This document shows positions 31,610 through 41,267 of a stretch of DNA of 64,000 nucleotides, piece by piece. The notes beneath the pieces are model-generated. The model searched no databases, was not told the DNA's origin, and worked only from the letters and a program-made list of their open reading frames with translations. Position 1 is the stretch's first letter. Each line of letters opens with the position of its first letter. Source of the stretch: Mesobacillus boroniphilus JCM 21738 (GTDB lineage Bacteria; Bacillota; Bacilli; Bacillales; Cytobacillaceae); assembly GCF_000517385.1 (NCBI RefSeq), contig NZ_BAUW01000002.1:1-64000 (forward strand), in the 5' to 3' direction. A program made the translations under genes and the position numbers.

Positions 31610-32349
31610 TGAATATCGATGTCCTGTCTATTTTCCCAGAAATGTTTGAGGGTGTGTTTGGCCATTCAATCCTGAAAAAAGCTGCTGAAAAAGGGGCAGC
31701 CGGGTACAATGTCGTCAATTTCCGTGACTTTGCCAATAACAAACACCAGACAGTGGATGACTATCCATATGGCGGCGGTGCTGGAATGGTGTTAAAGCCT
31801 CAACCGATTTTCGATGCCGTGTCTGATTTAAAGGAGCGCGCAAAAAGCACTTCCCCAAGAGTGATTCTCATGTGCCCCCAGGGAGAACGGTATACACAGA
31901 AGAAAGCGGAAGAGCTGGCCAGGGAAGAGCATTTGATTTTTATCTGCGGCCATTATGAGGGATATGATGAGCGGATCCGTGAACATGTGATCACTGATGA
32001 GATTTCGATCGGTGATTATGTACTGACCGGCGGAGAGCTTGGAGCGATGGTCGTCATCGACAGTGTCGTGCGCTTGCTTCCTGGTGTACTGGGCAGCGAG
32101 GAATCGCATATCCAGGATTCCTTCAGCACCGGCCTGCTCGAGCATCCCCACTATACAAGACCGGCTGACTTCCGTGGAATGAAGGTCCCTGATGTTTTGG
32201 TTTCTGGGAACCATAAACTGATTGACGAGTGGCGGATGAAAGAAAGCCTTAGAAGGACCTTACAGAGAAGGCCCGATCTTCTTGAAGAAGCAGAGCTGAC
32301 AGAGAAGCAGAAAAAATGGCTTGATGAACTGATAAAACTTAATGAATAA
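31606..32349 (+). CDS. trmD: tRNA (guanine37-N1)-methyltransferase TrmD
   Basis: SPOUT methylase that makes m1G37 and so prevents +1 frameshifting. Knot motifs [28 protein letters not shown] and [19 protein letters not shown]-terminal domain with [12 protein letters not shown]. 247 residues, intact. Start is the ATG overlapping the rimM stop; an adjacent second ATG is equally possible. Confidence 0.97.
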   Translation: MMNIDVLSIFPEMFEGVFGHSILKKAAEKGAAGYNVVNFRDFANNKHQTVDDYPYGGGAGMVLKPQPIFDAVSDLKERAKSTSPRVILMCPQGERYTQKKAEELAREEHLIFICGHYEGYDERIREHVITDEISIGDYVLTGGELGAMVVIDSVVRLLPGVLGSEESHIQDSFSTGLLEHPHYTRPADFRGMKVPDVLVSGNHKLIDEWRMKESLRRTLQRRPDLLEEAELTEKQKKWLDELIKLNE

Positions 32350-32379
32350 TATTGCAGTCAAGCGCTGTTTATGTTAAGA

Positions 32380-32476
32380 TACTTCTTGTGGCTAAAAGCA
32401 AACATGCTGTATGTCACTTATAACAATGTTCCGCTGCAATGAAAGTGTGCAAGAGCATTCGTGGGAGGAGTTGAAA
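32380..32476 (+). ncRNA. Ribosomal protein L19 leader
   Basis: The 130 bases between trmD and rplS hold a structured leader. AATGTTC pairs with GAGCATT around CGCTGCAATGAAAGTGTGCAA, and the RBS GTGGGAGGAG follows. This matches, from memory, the L19 leader found upstream of rplS in low-GC Gram-positives, a probable autoregulatory target of L19. Exact ends are uncertain. Confidence 0.6.
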
Positions 32477-32479
32477 ACG

Positions 32480-32824
32480 ATGCAACATTTAATCGAAGAA
32501 ATCACAAAAGCACAGCTTCGCACTGATCTTCCATCTTTCCGTCCTGGTGACACTGTACGTGTACACGTTAAGGTTGTTGAAGGAACTCGCGAACGTGTCC
32601 AGTTGTTTGAAGGTGTAGTGATTAAGCGTCGTGGTGGTGGAATCAGCGAAACTTTTACAGTACGTAAAGTTTCTTACGGAGTAGGCGTTGAGCGTACTTT
32701 CCCTGTTCACACACCAAAAATCGCGAAGCTTGAAGTTATCCGCCGCGGTAAAGTACGCCGTGCGAAACTTTACTACCTACGTAACCTGCGTGGTAAGAAA
32801 GCTCGTATTAAAGAAATTCGATAA
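32480..32824 (+). CDS. rplS: Ribosomal protein L19 (bL19)
   Basis: A 114-residue large-subunit protein at the 30S-50S interface: [37 protein letters not shown] and [17 protein letters not shown]. The ATG at 32480 follows GGGAGGAG; the upstream part of the frame is leader. Intact. Ends the ribosomal operon. Confidence 0.98.
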   Translation: MQHLIEEITKAQLRTDLPSFRPGDTVRVHVKVVEGTRERVQLFEGVVIKRRGGGISETFTVRKVSYGVGVERTFPVHTPKIAKLEVIRRGKVRRAKLYYLRNLRGKKARIKEIR

Positions 32825-32834
32825 GAATGAATGT

Positions 32835-32868
32835 CAAAAAGGAGCTTGCCTAGCCAAGCTCCTTTTTC
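32835..32868 (+). terminator. Terminator after rplS
   Basis: A perfect 13-bp stem, AAAAAGGAGCTTG (32836-32848) with CAAGCTCCTTTTT (32855-32867). Confidence 0.9.
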
Positions 32869-33052
32869 ATTCAGATTCTTTTCCTGGCAAAGTGCTAATA
32901 AAATGCAACCGCATATTTAATGGCATCATTTTCAAAAAGAGCATTGTTAAATTTATTTTAAAAATCATTGCCCATCGTGTTTATCTTGTCTGACTTATGT
33001 AAAATAAAGTTATGTACTCAAACAACATATATAATGGAATGGTGGGAAAAGA

Positions 33053-33606
33053 ATGGCCGAGAAAAAGAAGAATGAACTATGGGAATGGACGAAGGCACTT
33101 CTGATTGCTGTCGTGCTGGCAGCGGTTATTCGATACTTTTTATTTGCACCAATAGTGGTGGACGGTTTATCGATGATGCCTACACTCCATGACCAGGACC
33201 GAATGATCGTGAACAAGCTCAGCTATAAAGTCGGGAAGCCAGAAAGATTCGATATCATCGTCTTTCATGCACCCGAAAACAAAGATTACATAAAAAGAGT
33301 AATCGGCCTTCCAGGCGATAAAGTAGAATATAAAAATGACACGTTATATGTGAATGGGAAAGCATACGAAGAACCATACTTGGCAGAATATAAAAAACAG
33401 GTAATGGATGGGCCGCTGACAGATCCTTTCACACTTGAGGAGAAGATCGGCAGGGAGACTGTACCTGAAGGCCATCTTTTCGTTATGGGTGATAACCGGC
33501 GTTTCAGCAGGATAGCCGCCACATTGGCACTGTGCCTTTTGAAGAGGTGCTGGGAAAGACCAGCATCATCTATTGGCCTATTGAAGATATTCGTACAATA
33601 GATTAG
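33053..33606 (+). CDS. lepB: Type I signal peptidase (frameshifted)
   Basis: Cleaves signal peptides of secreted proteins at the outer face of the membrane. One N-terminal membrane anchor (ALLIAVVLAAVIRYFLFAPI), catalytic Ser40 in GLSMMPTL and Lys81 in DYIKRVIGLPGD, then FVMGDNRRFS. A lesion near 33511 breaks the FS(R/K)DSRHIGTVPFEEV segment; AGGGAT read as AGGAT explains it. Repaired length is about 184 residues. Inserted between rplS and rbgA, where B. subtilis has no peptidase gene. Confidence 0.93.
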
Positions 33607-33666
33607 GACATGACAAGATCCCAACAGGCATACGGGAGATTGCTAAACAGATAGGAGGTGGCTGCT

Positions 33667-34553
33667 TTGACGATCCAATGGTTTCCAGGCCATATGGCTA
33701 AGGCTCGCAGAGAGGTCACGGAAAAATTAAAGCTCGTGGATGTCATCTTTGAATTGGTGGATGCGCGGATACCGTATTCATCCAGGAACCCTATGATTGA
33801 TGAAATCATCCAGCACAAACCAAGAATTGTTTTACTGAATAAAGCGGATATGGCGGATAAAGCCGTAACAGAACAATGGCTGCGTCACTACCGTCAAAAA
33901 GGAATCACTGCACTGGCAATCAACTCACAGGCTGGCACTGGCTAAAGCAAATCGTCCAGGAGTCCAAGGTCCTCTTAAAAGACAAGTTTGACCGCCTGAA
34001 ATCAAAAGGTGTCAAGCCGAGGGCTATTCGTGCAATGATTGTTGGCATCCCGAATGCTGGTAAATCGACCTTGATCAACAGGCTTGCAGGAAAAAATATC
34101 GCCCAGACCGGGAATAGGCCTGGAGTGACGAAATCTCAGCAATGGATCAAAGTTGGCAAAGAACTTGAACTTCTGGATACTCCGGGAATCCTTTGGCCAA
34201 AGTTTGAGGACCAGGAAGTAGGCACAAGGCTTGCAGTTACTGGGGCAATCAAAGACACGATTCTTAATCTTCAGGATCTGGCTGTATATGCTTTAAGGTT
34301 TTTAGAAAAGCATTATCCACAACGCCTGCAGGAGAGGTATAAGCTTTCCGAGCTGCCAGAAGAGATTGTGGAGCTTTTTGATCAGATTGGCGATTTTCGC
34401 GGCTGCAGAATGCCTGGTGGATACGTTGACTATGACAAAGTCGCAGAACTTGTGATCAGGGAAATACGGACAGAAAAACTAGGTCCGCTATCATTTGAAC
34501 GACCTGAGGATTTGACCTCTGTGAAAGAAATAAAAAATGACGCTCAAAAATAA
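33667..34553 (+). CDS. rbgA: Ribosome biogenesis GTPase RbgA (YlqF, frameshifted)
   Basis: Required for late 50S assembly; essential in B. subtilis. Circularly permuted: [13 protein letters not shown]4 LLNKADMAD, then after the lesion G1 [16 protein letters not shown] and G3 [11 protein letters not shown] lesion near 33942 (GGCCTAAAG read GGCTAAAG) breaks SQAGTGLKQIVQ. I choose the TTG at 33667 ([11 protein letters not shown]) because AGGAGGTGG precedes it. Repaired length is about 295 residues. Confidence 0.94.
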
Positions 34554-34581
34554 AAGGTCCTGAATCCAGGGCCTTTATTTT
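34553..34581 (+). terminator. Terminator after rbgA
   Basis: Stem AAAGGTCCTG (34553-34562) with CAGGGCCTTT (34567-34576), loop AATC, T-rich tail. It overlaps the rbgA stop. Confidence 0.8.
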
Positions 34582-34630
34582 GGTTTAAACTGCCGATACA
34601 TAATAAAGAAGTATCACTAGGAGATTTTTT

Positions 34631-35398
34631 ATGGAGAAATATACTATTGGTGAAATTGAACAGCAGCTTTTCGGGAAAGAAGAAGTAAACAAAGAATTCC
34701 TGAAAACCTTAAAAAAAGACAGCCGCAAAGGTGTGCAAAAACTTGTCCTGAAATGGGAAAGGCAGGAAGAGCAAAAGAGACAAGTCCATGATCAATTCGT
34801 CAACATGACTTCCTTTGAAAGGAAATATCGATCGGAAGGGTTCGAGTATATTGCCGGGATTGATGAGGCAGGACGAGGTCCTTTAGCCGGGCCAGTTGTT
34901 GCAGGGGCAGTCATCCTTCCGGAGAACTTTTATCTTCCAGGCCTTAATGATTCTAAAAAACTGACTGAATCAAAAAGGGATGAATATTTTGAGGTCATCA
35001 TGTCTGAAGCCCTGGCTTTCGGAGTCGGAATGATCAGCGCTGCGGAAATAGATGAAATCAATATTCTCCAGGCCAGCAAGAAAGCGATGCTTTCAGCTGT
35101 GGACCAACTAGGGATTACGCCCGATTTTCTTTTGATCGATGCCGTCAAGCTGGACACACCTTATCCGTTTGAAGCGCTGATCAAAGGTGATTCCAGAAGC
35201 ATAACCATCGCGGCAGCTTCCGTTATTGCCAAAGTAACGAGGGACAGGCTGATGAAGGAACTTAGTATTGAATTCCCGCACTATGGATTCGGAGCAAATA
35301 AGGGGTATGGAACCGCTGAACACTTTAGGGCTATCAAAGAGCATGGTGTCACAAATCATCACAGGAAGACATTCGCTCCCGTAAGAGAGTATATTTAG
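34631..35398 (+). CDS. rnhB: Ribonuclease HII
   Basis: Removes single ribonucleotides and RNA from RNA:DNA hybrids. Signature AGIDEAGRGPLAGPVVAGA (Asp78, Glu79), LLIDAVKLD, and a basic substrate-binding segment. A charged N-terminal extension of ~70 residues is typical of Bacillus RnhB. 255 residues, intact. Confidence 0.96.
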   Translation: MEKYTIGEIEQQLFGKEEVNKEFLKTLKKDSRKGVQKLVLKWERQEEQKRQVHDQFVNMTSFERKYRSEGFEYIAGIDEAGRGPLAGPVVAGAVILPENFYLPGLNDSKKLTESKRDEYFEVIMSEALAFGVGMISAAEIDEINILQASKKAMLSAVDQLGITPDFLLIDAVKLDTPYPFEALIKGDSRSITIAAASVIAKVTRDRLMKELSIEFPHYGFGANKGYGTAEHFRAIKEHGVTNHHRKTFAPVREYI

Positions 35399-35423
35399 TA
35401 GAACTTGGTAAAGCAGGTGAACC

Positions 35424-37278
35424 ATGGAAACAGGAGCGCTGCAAGGCTTATTTAACCAAAAAACAACACAGCAAATAAAAACCGCGGAATTTCGGCCTGG
35501 ACAAATCATTAATGGAAAAATCCTGAAGCTCTACCCTGATCAAGTAGCAGAAGTGCAAGTAGGAAACCAAAAAATGATTGCGAAATTAGAAACGCCATTA
35601 TCAGCAAATGAGAGATACTGGTTCCAGGTTCAGCCTGGAGAAGGAAAGGTCCATTTGAAGGTAATCGGATCAGGTAGCGATGATAAGGGCCAGCCTGGAA
35701 GCCTGGCAAAGATTCTCGGGGAATTGTCAATGCAGCCGACAAAGGAAAACCTAGAACTTATCCGGTTTTTCATCAAGGAGCAGCTACCTGTAAACCGTGA
35801 ACTTCTAAAGCAGGCGTCAGAGTGGCTAAGTATGGCGGATTCCCGCAATGCTGGTCAAGATACTATGAAATTGATCCTGACTAGAGGATTTCCTGTTACA
35901 CAGGCCGTGTTTGATGCCCTCTACACCACCACAAAAGAACAATCTCTGGTCCAGTTGATGGATAAGCTTGACAAGGCTTTAGACGCGGCGTGGAGTTCTG
36001 CGGCAGGTACAAGTCTTAAAAAACTTTTGAATGAAATGCTGCCATCCAGTAAAATAATGAATTCTGAAGCAGCCGTAAATAATCTAGCAGCAATATGGGT
36101 TAAACGGGAAGGTCAGGAAAGTCAAGTTGCTCTGGAGCTGCTTAAACAGTTTGGTGCGATTACTTCGAAAAGCAGTGAAAGCTATCTTTTACAGCAGATG
36201 CTGGGCAGGCTGCAAGGCTTAGGCACAGTTAGAGATGAACTGCCTGAAGGCTGAATTTCGCCAAAAATATCATTACACTCATAGGAAATGGCGAGAGTTC
36301 TACAGCAAGACAGATGATTTCAAATTTCGTTCCTGAAAAACCATTACAAGCTAATGAGCTGGTAGAATCACTTAAATTGTTATTCTACCGGACTTCTGGA
36401 AAAGAAGCGGAGGTACAGCAAGGACTCCAGGCTTTCAAGCAGTTAACCTCAATGGTGAGCGATGGAGAGTCCCTATCTGTCCTGATGGGAGAAAAGGATA
36501 CGTGGCGACAAGCAGGAGTAGACTTGCTTAAGGTTGTGGGACAGCCCCGATCTGGCAATTTAACAGGCCTGTATGCACAGCTGCTGTCAGAAGCAGTTGC
36601 CAAAGCAGAACATCCAGCTCTGATGCAAGAAACTGACAGCGCACTGCTTACTGATACAAGGATAAAACAATTCCTATCAGCCCTCGGTCTTTCTTACGAA
36701 CAACAGCTTGGCGAAGTTTTAAAGGATGGTGAGTTTGGCAAGGCACAAGTATCAGAGACGCTTAAATCCCTTGTTCTGCGCCTGTTGAACGAGAATCCTC
36801 CACCTGCTGTTAAAGAAGCTGCTGAGCTGATCTTGAACAAACTCACCGGATTCCAGCTGCTTTCCCAGGAAGCAGGTCCGATTCAGCAGCTTGTCGTTCA
36901 AATACCTTTATGCTGGGTGGAAAAACGAATGAACTCACGATGCAGTGGAGTGGGAAAAAGACTGAAGACGGAAAAATAGACGCTGATTTTTGCCGTGTGC
37001 TCTTTTACCTTAAACTTGAGCATTTGGATGATGTGATCGTTGATATGCAAGTGCAGAATCGAATTATGAGTGTCCAGATTTTTAACGAAAATCCCACTCT
37101 GAGAAAAATGGCAGAAGAAATGACACCGTTATTGAAATTGAAGCTAGCGGAAATCGATTATCATCTGTCCTCTGTTCACTTCCATGTTCCTGGGCAATCC
37201 CAGACAGGGAGAAATCAACGCAGCCTGGCAGAACTTTATGGCCAAAAAGAATATAGCGGAGTGGATATTAAAATATGA
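35424..37278 (+). CDS. ylqG: YlqG-like protein with FliK-type C-terminus (two frameshifts)
   Basis: A large, weakly conserved protein upstream of ylqH. The N-terminal half is Gln/Leu/Lys-rich and helical (LKLYPDQVAEVQVGNQKMIAKLETPL, a possible small barrel near residues 30-60). The C-terminal ~120 residues (ELTMQWSGKKTEDGK ... MSVQIFNENPTLRKMAEEM) resemble the FliK/Flg_hook C-terminal domain. Lesions: near 36250 (GAAGGGCTG read GAAGGCTG) and near 36910 (one base missing in PLMLGGK). Repaired length is about 618 residues. Overlaps ylqH by 4 bases. Function unknown. Confidence 0.75.
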
Positions 37279-37560
37279 AACCACCTAAGCATACAAGGAA
37301 ATCAGCTGTAGCCTTGGGGTATAACGCCGGAAATATGGACGCTCCTAAAGTTATGGCAAAGGGTAAGGGTCTCGTTGCTGAACAAATTATTGAAAAAGCA
37401 AAGAATCATGAAATTCCCATCCAGGAAGACCCTTCACTCGTTGAAGTCCTGAGCCAGCTGGAATTAAATGAGCGAATTCCAGAAGAATTATATCAAGCAG
37501 TAGCGGAAGTTTTTTTCCTTTGTCTATCATTTGGATAAACAAGCAGGACGACAAAAATAA
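37275..37560 (+). CDS. ylqH: Stand-alone FlhB C-terminal-domain homologue YlqH (frameshifted)
   Basis: Resembles the cytoplasmic domain of the export switch protein FlhB: SAVALGYN, APKVMAKGKGLVAEQI, HEIPIQEDPSLVE and IPEELYQAVAEVF. The NPTH autocleavage motif is replaced by PKHTRKS, and there is no membrane part, so it cannot self-cleave like FlhB. A T-run at 37510-37516 has seven T where six would keep the frame into FVYHLDKQAGRQK; this is the one lesion that looks like an insertion. Repaired length is about 94 residues. Confidence 0.82.
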
Positions 37561-37621
37561 TATTTTTACAAAGAAAACCAAGAGATTGAATATAGCTTTT
37601 TTAGCATGGATTATTATTGTC

Positions 37622-37653
37622 AAAGCCGGGAAACGTAATGATTCCGGCTTTTT
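37622..37653 (+). terminator. Terminator after ylqH
   Basis: AAAGCCGG pairs with CCGGCTTT around an imperfect loop, followed by TTT. Confidence 0.7.
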
Positions 37654-37723
37654 ATAATCACAAGCTTTCACTTCGTTATTTTTTTACAATATTTAAAATG
37701 GCAAGATATTTAAATCATAAAGG

Positions 37724-37765
37724 TAGACAATCAATAATTCATTATATAAAATGAAAGCGCAGTCT
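37724..37765 (+). promoter_or_regulatory. Candidate sucCD promoter and cre box
   Basis: TAGACA (37724-37729), 17 bases, TAAAAT (37747-37752). Directly downstream TGAAAGCGCAGTCT (37752-37765) matches the CcpA cre consensus TGWAANCGNTNWCA except at two positions. CcpA control of TCA-cycle genes is known in Bacillus; the site itself is inferred. Confidence 0.4.
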
Positions 37766-37881
37766 AATTTTAAAACCTTTAAATGAATTATATTTTCTAC
37801 TTAGGAAAATGAATTTACGGAGCGGATGGATAGGCGATTCTGTATTTTTGTTCGTTTTTCTAATAGATAGGAGGATGGGAA

Positions 37882-39042
37882 ATGAATGTCCATGAGTATC
37901 AAGGAAAAGAAATCCTCAGAAAATATGGGGTAAAAGTACCGAATGGGAAGGTTGCTTTTACAGTTGATGAAGCTGTTGAAGCAGCTAAAGAGCTTGGTAC
38001 GTCTGTTGTTGTCGTAAAAGCTCAAATCCATGCTGGCGGAAGGGGTAAAGCTGGCGGTGTCAAGGTTGCAAAGAACCTTGATGAAGTACGTACATATGCT
38101 TCTGAGATTTTAGGTAAGACACTGGTTACTCACCAGACTGGTCCAGAAGGCAAGGAAGTAAAACGTCTATTGATTGAGGAAGGCTGCGACATCAAGAAGG
38201 AGTATTATGTAGGCCTTGTGCTAGACCGTGCTACTTCACGCGTTGTCCTTATGGCTTCTGAAGAAGGCGGAACGGAGATCGAAGAGGTTGCTGAAGCGAC
38301 TCCTGAAAAAATCTTCAAAGAAGAAATCGATCCTGTAGTGGGGCTTATGCCATACCAGGCTCGCCGTATCGCATTCAACATCAACATCCCGAAGGAACTA
38401 GTCAACCAGGCTGTAAAGTTCATGATGGGCTTATATTACGCTTATATCGAAAAGGATTGCTCAATCGCTGAAATCAACCCATTGGTTGTGACTGGTGATG
38501 GACAGGTTATGGCACTTGACGCTAAATTGAACTTTGATTCAAATGCGCTATACCGCCAGAAGGATATCCTTGAGTACCGCGACCTTGAAGAAGAAGATCC
38601 AAAGGAAATTGAAGCATCGAAGTATGACCTTAGCTATATTTCTTTATATGGAAATATCGGCTGCATGGTTAACGGTGCTGGTCTTGCGATGGCAACTATG
38701 GACATCGTGAAGCATTATGGCGGAGACCCGGCAAACTTCCTTGATGTTGGGGGCGGTGCCACTGCTGAGAAAGTAACGGAAGCATTCAAAATCATCCTTT
38801 CAGATCCAAACGTAAATGGAATCTTTGTTAATATCTTCGGCGGCATCATGAAGTGTGATGTAATTGCTACTGGTGTAGTAGAGGCTGCCAAGCAGGTTGG
38901 ACTCAAGGTTCCTCTAGTCGTTCGTCTTGAAGGTACTAACGTTGATCTTGGAAAACAGATTCTTAATGAGTCTGGATTGAATATCATTGCTGCTGAATCA
39001 ATGGCAGACGGCGCTGAAAAAATCGTTTCATTAGTTAAGTAG
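37882..39042 (+). CDS. sucC: Succinyl-CoA synthetase, beta subunit (ADP-forming)
   Basis: With SucD converts succinyl-CoA to succinate plus ATP in the TCA cycle. ATP-grasp N-terminus ([30 protein letters not shown]), then the CoA-ligase domain with [13 protein letters not shown] and [13 protein letters not shown]. 386 residues, intact. AGGAGG upstream. Confidence 0.97.
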   Translation: MNVHEYQGKEILRKYGVKVPNGKVAFTVDEAVEAAKELGTSVVVVKAQIHAGGRGKAGGVKVAKNLDEVRTYASEILGKTLVTHQTGPEGKEVKRLLIEEGCDIKKEYYVGLVLDRATSRVVLMASEEGGTEIEEVAEATPEKIFKEEIDPVVGLMPYQARRIAFNINIPKELVNQAVKFMMGLYYAYIEKDCSIAEINPLVVTGDGQVMALDAKLNFDSNALYRQKDILEYRDLEEEDPKEIEASKYDLSYISLYGNIGCMVNGAGLAMATMDIVKHYGGDPANFLDVGGGATAEKVTEAFKIILSDPNVNGIFVNIFGGIMKCDVIATGVVEAAKQVGLKVPLVVRLEGTNVDLGKQILNESGLNIIAAESMADGAEKIVSLVK

Positions 39043-39064
39043 GATCGAAAGGAGAGAATTTGAC

Positions 39065-39967
39065 GTGAGCGTATTTATTAATAAAGATACAAAAGTCATT
39101 GTTCAAGGGATTACGGGTTCCACAGCCCTTTTCCATACAAAACAAATGCTTGAATATGGTACAAAAATTGTTGGAGGAACATCTCCAGGCAAGGGCGGTA
39201 CAGAAGTAGAAGGCGTTCCTGTATTCAACACTGTGCAAGAGGCTGTTGATGCAACAGGCGCAAATGCTACAGTAATCTATGTACCAGCTCCATTTGCTGC
39301 AGATGCGATTGTCGAAGCTGTTGATGCTGAGCTTGATTTAGCAATCTGTATTACTGAGCATATACCAGTATTGGATATGGTCAAAGTTAAGCGCTACATG
39401 GAAGGAAAGAAGACTCGCCTAGTGGGTCCTAACTGCCCGGGCGTCATCACTCCTGAAGAGTGCAAGATTGGTATCATGCCTGGATATATCCATACAAAAG
39501 GACATGTTGGTGTTGTATCCCGTTCTGGAACACTGACATATGAAGCGGTACACCAGTTAACTCAAGAAGGAATCGGCCAGTCTACAGCTGTAGGCATTGG
39601 CGGAGACCCGGTTAACGGAACGAACTTCATCGATGTCCTGAAGGCATTCAATGAAGATCCAGACACTTATGCTGTCATCATGATTGGTGAAATCGGCGGC
39701 ACGGCTGAAGAAGAAGCAGCTGAGTGGATCAAGGCTAATATGACTAAACCGGTTGTTGGCTTCATCGGCGGAAGAACTGCACCTCCAGGGAAGCGCATGG
39801 GCCATGCCGGTGCGATTATTTCTGGCGGAAAAGGAACGGCAGACGAAAAAATCCGCGTAATGAACAAATGCGGCATTCAGGTTGCAGAAACTCCATCCGT
39901 AATGGGCGAAACGCTGATCCGCGTTTTGAAGGAGCAAGACCTTTACGACAAGTGCAAAACACACTAA
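39065..39967 (+). CDS. sucD: Succinyl-CoA synthetase, alpha subunit
   Basis: Carries the phosphohistidine of the enzyme: His247 in [13 protein letters not shown]. The CoA-binding Rossmann part has [13 protein letters not shown] and [20 protein letters not shown]. 300 residues, intact, GTG start with AAAGGAGAG upstream. Followed by a terminator. Confidence 0.97.
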   Translation: MSVFINKDTKVIVQGITGSTALFHTKQMLEYGTKIVGGTSPGKGGTEVEGVPVFNTVQEAVDATGANATVIYVPAPFAADAIVEAVDAELDLAICITEHIPVLDMVKVKRYMEGKKTRLVGPNCPGVITPEECKIGIMPGYIHTKGHVGVVSRSGTLTYEAVHQLTQEGIGQSTAVGIGGDPVNGTNFIDVLKAFNEDPDTYAVIMIGEIGGTAEEEAAEWIKANMTKPVVGFIGGRTAPPGKRMGHAGAIISGGKGTADEKIRVMNKCGIQVAETPSVMGETLIRVLKEQDLYDKCKTH

Positions 39968-39981
39968 AATATTCAATCAGG

Positions 39982-40010
39982 CAGTCCCTCTTAGCAGAGG
40001 GGCTGTTTAT
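39982..40010 (+). terminator. Terminator after sucD
   Basis: 10-bp stem CAGTCCCTCT (39982-39991) with AGAGGGGCTG (39996-40005), loop TAGC, then TTTATT. Confidence 0.85.
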
Positions 40011-40031
40011 TAATCCCAGGGGGGGAATCAT

Positions 40032-40886
40032 ATGGATGAATTAAAAAAGAAACTGATCCAGCTTGTCCATAGCAGGCATGCCAGCTGGAAAGCAATTTAC
40101 TCAATCCTCAAAGAAAATTCTGCAATTAGCAATAATGAAACTGCAAATTATACCTCTATTAATCCTCGAGCAGAACAACTCAAAAGAGACCATCAATTTA
40201 TTTCCGCCGACAAACTTCTCAATGACTACACCACACAGAATATTCACCTAATCACTATTTTTGACGACGACTACCCAGATAGGCTTAAGACTATCTATCA
40301 ACCTCCGTGGATACTGTTTGCCAGAGGAAATTTATCTTTGTTAAAGAACAGAGAAAAACTTGCTGTAGTTGGCTCAAGGAACGCCACAGCATATGGCATT
40401 GGAGCGATCAACTATTTATTTCCCTCATTAATTGATAAAAATGTACTGATTGTTAGTGGTCTTGCAAGGGGAATCGATGCCCATGCCCATAAAGCAGCCA
40501 TTAAATTGGGCGGGAAAACAATTGGTGTCATAGCTGGCGGGTTTCACAATCTATATCCGAAGGAAAATGTTAAATTAGCAGAATACATGATGGAAAAACA
40601 ACTGGTGTTATCAGAATATCCACCAGCAACCATGCCTGCGAAATGGCAATTTCCAATGCGAAACAGGATTATCAGCGGTCTTTCAGAGGGTACACTTGTA
40701 GTTGAAGCGAGGGAAAAGAGCGGATCACTGATCACGGCAGATTTTGCATTGAATGAAGGCAGGGATGTATTTGCGGTTCCCGGCAGCATTTTGAGTCCGG
40801 ATTCTGATGGAGTCCACTATTTGATCCAGCAAGGAGCCAAACTGGTTAAAAGTTCAGGGGATATTTTAGAGGAACTTGGTATGTAA
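40032..40886 (+). CDS. dprA: DNA processing protein DprA
   Basis: Binds incoming single-stranded DNA and loads RecA in transformation. Rossmann-like core with VGSRNATAYG, SGLARGIDAHAHKAA, GGKTIGVIAGGF, EYPPATMPAKWQFPMRNRII and SGSLITADFALNEGR. 284 residues, complete. GGGGGG precedes the ATG. Suggests a competence pathway, as usual in the genus. Confidence 0.95.
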   Translation: MDELKKKLIQLVHSRHASWKAIYSILKENSAISNNETANYTSINPRAEQLKRDHQFISADKLLNDYTTQNIHLITIFDDDYPDRLKTIYQPPWILFARGNLSLLKNREKLAVVGSRNATAYGIGAINYLFPSLIDKNVLIVSGLARGIDAHAHKAAIKLGGKTIGVIAGGFHNLYPKENVKLAEYMMEKQLVLSEYPPATMPAKWQFPMRNRIISGLSEGTLVVEAREKSGSLITADFALNEGRDVFAVPGSILSPDSDGVHYLIQQGAKLVKSSGDILEELGM

Positions 40887-41267
40887 TGTGGAATAATATT
40901 GAGAAAACTGTATAAAATGCAAAAAGCAGAACCTAAAAAGAATTGATAATTTTTGGATTATGGTTTATTAAAGAGGTTGATGGAAAGAGAATATAGGCAG
41001 AAGCTTAACAGCTTACCTGGTCTGAAATGGTAGAGTTGAGTTGGAAAAAGTTTTAAAAATATACCTTTTCAGCAGGTTATTTTTATATTTAAAATAAAAT
41101 TTACATCAAAAAGGTTGAAATAATTTTCAATCTGTTATACATTTTGCATCAGGTATTTTAAAATCCCTAAGTTAGATGAAACCGTTCACTTAAAGGATTA
41201 ATTTGACAACTCAACGGTATGTTGATAATAATTAATGTAATTTTATACCTCTAAGGAGGACAATAGG
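40887..41267. other. AT-rich intergenic region before topA
   Basis: 381 bases, no gene. Holds a partial palindrome TTGAAATAATTTTCAA near 41115-41130 and a good promoter at 41203-41231. I see no structured RNA or repeat. Confidence 0.45.
41203..41231 (+). promoter_or_regulatory. Sigma-A promoter of topA
   Basis: TTGACA (41203-41208), 17 bases, TAATAA (41226-41231), 36 bases before the start codon. Confidence 0.6.

Larger units (their letters stand above)
37561..37881. other. Intergenic region before sucC
   Basis: 321 bases with a terminator (37622-37653), then AT-rich sequence carrying the candidate sucC promoter and cre box. No gene. Confidence 0.5.

Noticed and set aside
32688-32993. 101-codon frame overlapping the end of rplS
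   Set aside because: It lies in another frame of rplS and its terminator; no ribosome binding site.
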